DNA from: JBNJGB01 sp051747385
GTDB lineage: Bacteria; Myxococcota_A; UBA9042; PHBI01; JACKFB01
Length of the DNA: 64,000 nucleotides
Assembly (NCBI GenBank): GCA_051747385.1
Contig: JBNJGB010000002.1
Span: 62,001-126,000 of the forward strand
Reading direction: 5' to 3'
The stretch's first letter is position 1, and every line of letters begins with the position of its first letter. The notes under the pieces were generated by a model. That model was not told the DNA's origin. It worked only from the letters and a program-made list of their open reading frames with translations, and did not search any database. Below, in pieces: positions 22,463 through 29,447 of the stretch. Both the position numbers and the translations under genes were made by a program.

Positions 22463-23806
22463 TTACTGGGCGCCCTCCTCAGCGGAGAGGCCCACGAGGG
22501 TGGCGGCCACGGCCTCGAACTGCAGGCCGACCGAGAAGTGGTCCGCCTTGCCGGTGTCGTCCGTGTCGATGTCCGGCTTCAGGACGCCGATCGCCGTGCA
22601 GGCGATGCCCAGGTTGTCACCGATCCCGGTGCAGATATCGCCGTCGGCGGCCTCACACTCGGGCGTGGCGGCCTTGGCGGCGGCGGTGCAGCCCAGCTTG
22701 TCCTCGGCGGCCAGCTCGAAGGCGGGCCCGTCGATGTTCAGGCAGGTGCAGCCGTCGGCCACGTCGTTGAGGGCCGCCGCGAGCTGGCTCATGGGCACGA
22801 GGCCGCCGAGCTTGCCGTTGGACACCTCGAGGCCGCCGTTGCCGGCCACGGAGACGTCACCCTCGATGATGGCGTTCTGGATCGTCAGGTTCAGCGTGAA
22901 GCCGAAGTCGCTGATCGGGATGCTGAGGGCGAAGACCGACTCCTCGGTCGTCAGCACGCCGCCGTCGTCCTGGGCGGGGAAGCTGATGAGCGGTGCGCCG
23001 GAGGCGTCGAAGCTCGCCGGGTCGACCTCGAACTCCCCCTCGCCGGCGGAGTTGGCGGTCCAGTCCGTCAGGGCGGTGCCGAAGTAGCCGTTCATGAAGA
23101 AGTCCATCGGATCGTCGGCGTAGCCCGCGCCCTCGAACAGGATGGCGATCGTGCCCTCCTCGATCTGCTCGGCGAGCAGACCGTTGACGTCCAGGTCCTC
23201 ACCGACGAGCGGGGCCAGGCTGTCCAGCAGGCCGCCGATGCCGTTGTCGACCTCGCCGTCGTCGTCGAAGTCGAAGCAGCACTCCTCGCCCTCGGCCGGG
23301 AAGCTCAGGGAGGAGACGAAGGCGGACTCCGCAGCGAACTCCGTCGGCGGCCCCTGCGGCTCCACGCACTCGGGCGTCCCGCCGGACACCGTGCAGACCG
23401 TGGTGCCTTCGCAGTCGGTCGAGGTCTCCCCGTAGTCGCAGCTGTAGCTGTCGCCGTCGGGCGTGCAGGTGCCCTCGGCGTCGTAGGTCAGGATGGCCGA
23501 CTCGTCGGCGTTGCAGCCGTCGGCCGGCGGCGCCGTGCACGGGTTCGGATCGCACGGATCGGTGTCGACGTCCTCCTCGACGTCGGGACCGACATCGGGG
23601 GTCCCGTTCGTGTCGTCCTCGTCCTGGGTGTCCGGCTCTGGCGTCGTGTCGTCCTCGACGTCGCCGCCGACACCGTCCGGACCGCCGTTGTCCGTGGTCA
23701 CGTCCTCGGTGCCGCCGTTGCCGTCACCATCATCCGAGTCGCACGCGGCAAAGCCGACGGCCAGGGCGGCCGCGGCGAAGACCGCAAGTCCCTTTCGAAT
23801 CCTCAT
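22463..23806 (-). CDS. Lipoprotein with acidic linker and Cys-rich N-terminus
   Basis: 447 residues from ATG 23806 with GGAGGGAG just upstream. The signal peptide ends in GFAAC, and an Asp/Gly/Thr/Glu-rich linker follows (about 22-80). A short Cys-rich part has CDPNPCTAPPADGC and CNADES (about 80-150). The C-terminal 280 residues start at a FDFDDDGEVDNGIGGLLDSL element, a Ca-binding-looking motif common in lipoproteins of this group, and continue as a beta-rich domain with further Cys residues near the end (CTCLN and three more). It probably faces the periplasm or surface; no enzyme is recognised. A good sigma-70 promoter and an intrinsic terminator frame the gene, so it is monocistronic. Confidence 0.88.
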   Translation of the reverse strand: MRIRKGLAVFAAAALAVGFAACDSDDGDGNGGTEDVTTDNGGPDGVGGDVEDDTTPEPDTQDEDDTNGTPDVGPDVEEDVDTDPCDPNPCTAPPADGCNADESAILTYDAEGTCTPDGDSYSCDYGETSTDCEGTTVCTVSGGTPECVEPQGPPTEFAAESAFVSSLSFPAEGEECCFDFDDDGEVDNGIGGLLDSLAPLVGEDLDVNGLLAEQIEEGTIAILFEGAGYADDPMDFFMNGYFGTALTDWTANSAGEGEFEVDPASFDASGAPLISFPAQDDGGVLTTEESVFALSIPISDFGFTLNLTIQNAIIEGDVSVAGNGGLEVSNGKLGGLVPMSQLAAALNDVADGCTCLNIDGPAFELAAEDKLGCTAAAKAATPECEAADGDICTGIGDNLGIACTAIGVLKPDIDTDDTGKADHFSVGLQFEAVAATLVGLSAEEGAQ

Positions 23807-23860
23807 CTGTGTCTCCCTCCAGCATTTGCTGTCAGACCGCCACGGTCCTAGTGGCCGCGG

Positions 23861-23889
23861 ACTATACGCAGGGAGGATCACCATCGCAA
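23861..23889 (-). promoter_or_regulatory. Sigma-70 promoter of the 22463-23806 gene
   Basis: On the minus strand TTGCGA (23889-23884) is 17 bases from TATAGT (23866-23861); transcription would start near 23854, about 48 bases before the ATG. Confidence 0.55.
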
Positions 23890-23974
23890 CCGGTCCCCTC
23901 CCGAGTCGGCGCGATGTATGTCATGAACCAACGCTCGATACAAGAAGGTGAAGGCCCCGATTTCACCGTGCCGG

Positions 23975-24655
23975 CTACCGCAGCATGTGGACGAGCGTCA
24001 CCACGGCGCCCAGGTTGCTCAGGACGTAGTCCGCCTCCTGCAGCCGGTCGGGGCGGACGGTGTGGGGCACCGCGGCCACGCGACACCCCGCGGCGCGCGC
24101 GCTGGCCACGCCCGCCGGGGTGTCCTCCACGACAAGGGTGTGCTCCGGCGACACGCCCAGCCGCTCGCACGCGAGGCGATACGGCTCCGGGTCCGGCTTC
24201 GGGTGATCATAGTCCTCGACGCCGACCACGACGTCGAAGCGCCAGGCCCAGCCGAAGCGCTCCAGGACGCCCTCGGCGATCACGCGCTCGTTCGACGTGA
24301 CCAGGGCGAACCGGTGCGTCCGCGCCGGGATGTCGTTCAGGGCGGCCTCCGCCCCCCGGACGGGGACGACCCGCTCCACGACGCGGTCCTGCACCAGGTC
24401 CAGGCGGCGCTGCAGCGCCTCCTCGAGCCGATCGGCGCGGCCGACGCGCTCCAGGAGTGCCCCGAACAGGGCGCGCGTGGGGTGGCCCCGGTGGGCCTCC
24501 AGGACGTCGGGTTCGAACGGCACCCCGAGCTCGGTCATCACCCGCTTCTCGAGGTCCTCGTGGAGGCGCTCGCTGTCGATGAGCGTGCCGTCCATGTCCC
24601 ACAGGACGGCGCGTACGTTCGTCGGCGCCTGGTGTCGGTCGCGGCTCGGCTGCAT
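23975..24655 (-). CDS. HAD-family phosphatase (phosphoglucomutase-like)
   Basis: 226 residues from MQPSRDRHQ with GAGGAGGGG upstream. All four HAD motifs are visible: DMDGT (about 21-25; nucleophile and acid aspartates), the threonine/serine motif LVTSN (about 125), the lysine in HPKPDPEPY and the acidic pair VVEDTPAG. The C1 cap is of the beta-phosphoglucomutase/Gph type (EDLEKRVMTELG). It dephosphorylates a small phosphoester or mutates a sugar phosphate. It is preceded by a long (about 200-base) leader that contains a strong hairpin and, further up, a sigma-54 promoter. Confidence 0.92.
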   Translation of the reverse strand: MQPSRDRHQAPTNVRAVLWDMDGTLIDSERLHEDLEKRVMTELGVPFEPDVLEAHRGHPTRALFGALLERVGRADRLEEALQRRLDLVQDRVVERVVPVRGAEAALNDIPARTHRFALVTSNERVIAEGVLERFGWAWRFDVVVGVEDYDHPKPDPEPYRLACERLGVSPEHTLVVEDTPAGVASARAAGCRVAAVPHTVRPDRLQEADYVLSNLGAVVTLVHMLR

Positions 24656-24738
24656 GGGCCCCTCCTCGCTCCTCGGCCGGGGCGCGCATGATGCCTCACC
24701 GGGGGCGCGGATGCACCGACGGTCGCCGGACGCACGAA

Positions 24739-24767
24739 CGCCGGCGGCCTCGAAGAGACCGCCGGCG
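24739..24767 (-). other. Strong hairpin downstream of an orphan sigma-54 promoter
   Basis: Nine-base arms CGCCGGCGG/CCGCCGGCG plus a 3-base inner stem with a GAA loop. It lies about 110 bases downstream of the predicted start of the sigma-54 promoter at 24883-24898, so it could end a short RNA or be a leader structure of the HAD gene. A T-run is lacking. Confidence 0.45.
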
Positions 24768-24882
24768 CCGGGGTGGAAGGTGGGTCGCGCACGCTGCTGG
24801 GGGGTCGGTCCCAGTGTTTGTGTGTTCCGCCTAAGGTTTGTTGTCTCGGGGGCGGACGCGGCGACGACCCGCCACCTTGTCG

Positions 24883-24898
24883 AGCAAGCCACGTGCCA
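24883..24898 (-). promoter_or_regulatory. Sigma-54 (-24/-12) promoter, orphan
   Basis: TGGCACGTGGCTTGCT on the minus strand matches the sigma-54 consensus exactly. It lies in the 364-base spacer 24656-25019, about 215 bases upstream of the HAD gene, with no closer reading frame. Confidence 0.7.
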
Positions 24899-25019
24899 AG
24901 CCCACAACCCACTGAAATCACGAGCGCTGCCCCCTCCGGGGGGTCGCACGGGGGCACCCCGCCCCGCCCGCGTCCTGAGGACGGCTCACCCCGCTGGGGT
25001 CCAGAGTCCGCACTCGGCG

Positions 25020-26447
25020 TCAGAAGGGGGCGGTCCCGTCGTGGCCCCATCGCTGGAAGGCGACCCAGGTGCGGCCGGGGCCGCGGCTGCGCACGACGAG
25101 GAAGCGCCGCGAGCGGAGCAGCCCCACGCCCTGCTCCGGGTCTCCCACGGGAGCCCAGGTGCCCAGGTTGTAGTAGCGCCCGCCGTTCCGGAGCGGGCGT
25201 CGCTCGGGGCGGTGGCTGTGCCCGAAGGCGACGATGGGCACGCCGAGACGCCCCGCCACCTGCTCGGCCACGAGCCCCCAGCGACCGCGCTCCTCCAGGG
25301 CCATGCTGCCGCGCCCGAGGGCGCGCAGGGCGAAGGCGACGAGCGGCAGGAGCGCGAGCATCAGCAGCCCCTGGAACCACGACTCCGCGTTCAGCACCCC
25401 CACCAGGAGGATGGCGAGGGTCGCGAACACCAACAGGAAGCGGTCGACCCAGAGCTCGTGGGCCAGGTGCCGCAGCCGATCCGCGATGGGCGCGGAGGAC
25501 AGGCGCCTGAGCATGGCCACGAAGTCGCCGTCCACACCCTTGCCCGCGGCGTAGCTCCGATAGGCGTCCTCGCGATCCAACGCGGCGGCCAGGGCGCGCC
25601 GTCGCCGAGCGCGGACGATGCGCAGGACGCGGAACGCGGAGCGTATGTAGACGGTGAGGAAGGGCCGCTTCGGGAAGTAGTGGTCCAGGGCGTGCCGGAT
25701 GTAGCCGGGGAAGGACTTCAGGAAGCTCGCGTCGTCGAAGGGGTCGAACGACCCCAGCCGGGAGAGGACCTGCCGCCCGATGACCGAGCCGAGGGAGGCC
25801 TCCAGCTCGCGGTCGTGCCGGCGATCGGGCTCGATGAACGGGTGGAGCACGTCCCGATAGCTGCAGGTGGTGTCGTACTGCTGGCCGTGCTCCACGAACA
25901 TGACGCCGGGCACGTAGAAGAACCAGGGCTCGAAGGCGACGCTGTCCGCCACGCGTCCCCCGCAACCCGGGGGCGCCGCGGCCGCGAGGGCCCGGAGCAG
26001 CACCTCCTGGACCTCCGGGAACGCGAACTCCCGATCGTGGTTTCCGAGCACGAACGTCACCTGGTTTCCCCGCGCCAGGAAGCGCGCCAGTCCGGCCACG
26101 AACCGGGGATGGTCGCGCACCAGGCGGCGCGCCTTCCACACGCTCCCCGCCACGGTCGTCGGCATCCCCTCCGGCGGCGCGTCCGCGTCCGCCGGGGCCG
26201 AGTAGACCGAGTCGAAGTCCCAGGTGTCCCCGTTCAGCACCACGTGCGTGCGCGCGAAGGCCGCCGGCCGCTTCCGCTCCAGGAAGCCGAGGAAGTCGAC
26301 GAGCAGGTCGTCCTGCCGGGCCGACGGCGACTTGTACGGCCACCAGCCGGGGATCGGCGACACCTCCACCTCGGTGAGGTGGACGTCGCTGAGGACGACG
26401 TACTCCACGGGACGCTCGCCCTCTTCGCCCGTCGGATGCCGCGTCAT
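25020..26447 (-). CDS. Metallophosphoesterase with two central membrane segments
   Basis: 475 residues from MTRHPTGEEG (chosen over an upstream ATG that has no ribosome site). Calcineurin-like motifs: VVLSDVHL (about 17), VVLNGDTWDF (about 70), FVLGNHD (about 135), GVMFVEHGQQYD (about 195) and the metal-binding FGHSHRPERRPL (about 420). Two adjacent hydrophobic segments (FLLVFATLAILLVGVL, GLLMLALLPLVAFALRAL) are inserted before the last motif, so it is probably membrane-anchored with the catalytic part on the cytoplasmic face. It could hydrolyse a lipid or nucleotide phosphoester; the substrate is unknown. No clear promoter upstream. Confidence 0.9.
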   Translation of the reverse strand: MTRHPTGEEGERPVEYVVLSDVHLTEVEVSPIPGWWPYKSPSARQDDLLVDFLGFLERKRPAAFARTHVVLNGDTWDFDSVYSAPADADAPPEGMPTTVAGSVWKARRLVRDHPRFVAGLARFLARGNQVTFVLGNHDREFAFPEVQEVLLRALAAAAPPGCGGRVADSVAFEPWFFYVPGVMFVEHGQQYDTTCSYRDVLHPFIEPDRRHDRELEASLGSVIGRQVLSRLGSFDPFDDASFLKSFPGYIRHALDHYFPKRPFLTVYIRSAFRVLRIVRARRRRALAAALDREDAYRSYAAGKGVDGDFVAMLRRLSSAPIADRLRHLAHELWVDRFLLVFATLAILLVGVLNAESWFQGLLMLALLPLVAFALRALGRGSMALEERGRWGLVAEQVAGRLGVPIVAFGHSHRPERRPLRNGGRYYNLGTWAPVGDPEQGVGLLRSRRFLVVRSRGPGRTWVAFQRWGHDGTAPF

Positions 26448-26615
26448 CCCGCCGATCGTCGCCCCCTCGGCGTCTCCCCCCGTGCCGGACCCGCGGAGGG
26501 CGGGCCCCCGGCACTCATCGGCCGCCACGCACGCATGTCGCCTCCCTCCTGTCCCGGGCGACCGATCTGTAGCAGCGATGGAGGCGCGTGTCTCCCCGTC
26601 GCCGGGGCCGCGAGG

Positions 26616-27500
26616 TCAGCGGCAGTTGTCCAGGTGCATCGGGTGGTGGCCCTGCTCGAGCACCTCCACGGCGCAGGCCTCGCTCACGCCGGCGCACTCG
26701 TCGAGGTGCATCGGGTGGTGGCCCCTGGCCAGCAGCGTCTCGACGCAGCGGGGAGGCAGGCCCGGCTTGCACTCGTCGAGCTGCTGCGGGTGGTGGTCGT
26801 GCGCCAGCACCCGCTCGGCGCAGAACGCGTCGACCCCCTCGCAGGAGTCCAGGTGCTGCGGGTGGTGGCCGCCTCGGAGCAGCGCCACGGCGCACCGATC
26901 GTCCACGCCCTCACAGGAGTCCAGGTGCATCGGGTGGTGCCCCTTCTCCAGGAGCACCGCCTGGCACGTGGGCTCGGGCTCGGGCTCGGGCCGCGGCTCG
27001 GGGACCGGCGGCCGGGGCTCCGGGCGCGGATGGGGGTGCGGGTGCCCGTGCGGCGGGGCCTTCGGGACGTCGACCGACGGCCACAAGGGCTCTCCCAGCA
27101 GCGTGATGTCGGGGGAACGGCGGAGGCCCGCGAACCGCCGGACGGCCTTCCGCCTGCTCCGGAACAGCCGGCTCTGCCGGGCGAAGTCGCCGCGCTCCCA
27201 GCGGCGGTCCACGTGCACCTTCCGATCGCGCAGGCTGGCCATCCGACCGCGGGGCGGAGCCGGACGGACGAGGATCTGCCGGCCGTCCCGCCGCGCGTAC
27301 ACGGAGCGCAGTCGCCAGACCAGGGCCTCGGTCTTCAGGCGACCGTGCCGACCCTCGACAATCTCGGGCTCCACGATCACCCTGTAGCCCAGCAGGTGCA
27401 TCCCGGGCACCGGGGCCGGCTTCGCGGAGGCGTCGGCACCCGACGCCAGGAGCCCCCCGGCGACGACGGCGACCACGGCGACGATGGACGAGCTACGCAT
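26616..27500 (-). CDS. Secreted protein with five GHHPxHLDxC repeats
   Basis: 294 residues; ATG 27500 with GGAAGGGAG upstream and a signal peptide (SSIVAVVAVVAGGLLASGADA). Residues about 30-145 are a basic domain I do not recognise. A Pro/His/Glu-rich linker (HPHPHPRPEPRPP, about 148-175) follows, then five tandem 24-25-residue repeats at 179-202, 203-226, 227-251, 252-275 and 276-294. The pattern is C-x3-LL-x2-G-HHP-x-H-LD-x-C-x-G-V. Repeat 3 lacks the second His (HHPQQLD) and has an extra residue. Each repeat carries two Cys and three His, so disulfide bonding or metal binding is plausible (inference). Divergent from the PP2C-like gene. Confidence 0.85.
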   Translation of the reverse strand: MRSSSIVAVVAVVAGGLLASGADASAKPAPVPGMHLLGYRVIVEPEIVEGRHGRLKTEALVWRLRSVYARRDGRQILVRPAPPRGRMASLRDRKVHVDRRWERGDFARQSRLFRSRRKAVRRFAGLRRSPDITLLGEPLWPSVDVPKAPPHGHPHPHPRPEPRPPVPEPRPEPEPEPTCQAVLLEKGHHPMHLDSCEGVDDRCAVALLRGGHHPQHLDSCEGVDAFCAERVLAHDHHPQQLDECKPGLPPRCVETLLARGHHPMHLDECAGVSEACAVEVLEQGHHPMHLDNCR

Positions 27501-27637
27501 TTCCAGAACTCCCTTCCTCGGTTCAGCGCGGGCGGCGGCGCCGCCGGCAGCGTACGAGACGGACGCGCGCCCCGCTGCATTCAGTCGCGCGCGAAGAAAC
27601 CGGAGCATCGCCTGCCCGGCGCCAACGGACAACGGCC

Positions 27638-28834
27638 GTGTCTGATCTCCTGGCCGGCGCCGGTCAGTGGACCGAACCCGCCACGTCGGGCGAGCACACC
27701 GTCGCCACCGCATACGTGGGGACCAGCCGCCTCCACGTGCTCGTCGTCGCCGACGGAGCCACCGGTCCGGTCCCGTCGCGCCTCGCGGCTCAGTCGGCGG
27801 TCTCCGCGCTCGTGTCGGCCTGGCGCTCCCGGGAGGGGGAGGCCACCTCGGATCGGCTCCGCGCCGGCTTCCGCGAGGCCCACCAGGCCGTGCGGCGCGC
27901 GGCGGTCGGCAGCCACGCCGAAGGCGCAGCGGGGACCTCCCTGGTGACGCTGGTGGTCGAGGCCGGGCGGCTGACCCTCGCCCGCCTGGGCGGGGGCCGC
28001 GCCTACCTCGTCGAGCCCGGCGCGGCGGTCACCGCCCTGGGAAAGGGCGCGCCGCCCGACGGCTACATCGGGGATGGGCGCAGCGACCCGGAGATCGGGT
28101 CCTTCCCCACCGACCTCGCGCCCGGGGATCGCCTGATCCTGTCCACGGAGGCCACGGCGCGCCCCCTCGCGGGCGACCTGGACGCCCTGTGCCGCGGCAG
28201 CTCTCCCCAGCTCGTCGCCCAGGCCCTCGTCTCTGCGGCGCGGCGCCGCGGTGCCTCCACCGCCCTGGCGCTCCAGGTCCTGGAGATGCGCAGCGAGTCT
28301 CTGCTGCGGGAGGCCCACCCGGCCGTGGGGCGCATCGATCGCCACCAGGCTCCCACGTTCGACGTGGACGGACGCCGGGTCCGCGGCCTCGCGCGGCGCT
28401 CCGGTAGCACGCGGCGGGGCACGCCCGGGGCGAGCGTGGCCGGCGTGCTGGGACTCGCGACCGGAGCCCTGGCTGCCTGGCTCCAGCTCGCCGGACCTGC
28501 GGCGCCCCCTCCGGCGCGACCCGATCCCCCGGCCGTCGACACGACGGACGCCGCTGGGGCCGAGCAATCCCCCTCCCTGGTCCCGCTCTTCCGCGAGGGC
28601 ACGCCCGAGGAGGCAGCCCGTGCGGTCGGAGCGCGCCTGGAGGCGACCTATGCGCGCGAGGGACCGGTGGCGCTCGACGAGGCGGAGGCCTGGATCCGGG
28701 CCCACCGCGATCCGCGCGTCGTGGAGGTGCTCGTCGCCCTCCTGGATCAGCGGCCGTCGACCGCCGTGCGGCGATGGGTCCGGGATCTGCTGCCCGGTCT
28801 GTGGCGGGACCCGGGGCCGCCGGACGTCAGGTGA
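27638..28834 (+). CDS. PP2C-like protein with altered active site and a membrane segment
   Basis: 398 residues from GTG 27638 (weak ribosome site). The fold resembles PP2C Ser/Thr phosphatases: VLVVADGATG (about 34), GTSLVTLVVEAGRLTLARLGGGRAYLV (about 98-125) and the DRLILSTEAT strand. However the usual GDSR is GGGR, the SDG of the later metal site is TEA, and the final D-N aspartate is missing, so classical two-metal catalysis is doubtful. A hydrophobic segment (VAGVLGLATGALAAWLQLAG, about 268-287) separates it from a C-terminal helical region. It may sense or bind a phosphoprotein. Its stop overlaps the convergent phosphatase gene by 8 bases. Confidence 0.75.
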   Translation: MSDLLAGAGQWTEPATSGEHTVATAYVGTSRLHVLVVADGATGPVPSRLAAQSAVSALVSAWRSREGEATSDRLRAGFREAHQAVRRAAVGSHAEGAAGTSLVTLVVEAGRLTLARLGGGRAYLVEPGAAVTALGKGAPPDGYIGDGRSDPEIGSFPTDLAPGDRLILSTEATARPLAGDLDALCRGSSPQLVAQALVSAARRRGASTALALQVLEMRSESLLREAHPAVGRIDRHQAPTFDVDGRRVRGLARRSGSTRRGTPGASVAGVLGLATGALAAWLQLAGPAAPPPARPDPPAVDTTDAAGAEQSPSLVPLFREGTPEEAARAVGARLEATYAREGPVALDEAEAWIRAHRDPRVVEVLVALLDQRPSTAVRRWVRDLLPGLWRDPGPPDVR

Positions 28835-29303
28835 CGGGCAGGCGGCGCTTCCTCGCCCACCTCTCCAGGACGTCCCGGTAGGGGATGGAGTGATGGTGCT
28901 CCGTGACCCGGGCCCAGGCCTCGTCGAGGCTCATGCCCCGGTGGACCATGAGCCAGGCGATCACCACCGACGGGGAGCGGTTCAGGCCCGCGTTGCAGTA
29001 GACGTAGGTCTTGCGCCCGCCGGCCACGTGCTCCTCGACGGCCTCCACGGCGTCGTCGAGGCGCCGCCGGAGATCGCGCCGGTCGAAGTCCCGGATGGGG
29101 ACGCGAGTGGCCGCGATGCCGAGGCGGGTGTACAGCCCCCACAGAATCCCCCAGTCCAGCCCGCGCTCCGCCAGGTCCCGGTCGCTCTGGAGCGAGACGA
29201 CGGCCCGCACGCCCACGCCGTGGAGGGCCTGGACGTGCTCCGGCGCGTGGGGGTGGCTGCCGAGGGCGAGGAGGTCGTCCAGATCGGTGAAGTGCTCGAT
29301 CAC
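28827..29303 (-). CDS. Dual-specificity (Tyr/Ser-Thr) phosphatase-like protein
   Basis: 158 residues from GTG 29303 with AGGAG just upstream (a longer frame up to 29444 has no ribosome site). The P-loop is YCNAGLNRSPS (CX5R complete; the usual His before the Cys is Tyr) at about 105-115. A general-acid candidate is in VPIRDFDRRDL about 40 residues before it. DSP fold is supported by VGVRAVVSLQSDRDLAERG and VIAWLMVHRGMSLDEAWARV. It probably removes phosphate from protein tyrosine or from carbohydrates. It faces the PP2C-like gene tail to tail with an 8-base overlap. Confidence 0.88.
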   Translation of the reverse strand: MIEHFTDLDDLLALGSHPHAPEHVQALHGVGVRAVVSLQSDRDLAERGLDWGILWGLYTRLGIAATRVPIRDFDRRDLRRRLDDAVEAVEEHVAGGRKTYVYCNAGLNRSPSVVIAWLMVHRGMSLDEAWARVTEHHHSIPYRDVLERWARKRRLPVT

Positions 29304-29447
29304 CCGGCTCCTGTACTCACGACCGGCGGCCGCGGCAACCACCGTTCCGCTTCGTACGCGCGCGTAGCTTGACAGCCGAGGACCCGTCCTGCACCCACGA
29401 TCCCCGGACAAGGGCGTCGCGGGGGCACCTCGCGAAGGGAGCAAGAC

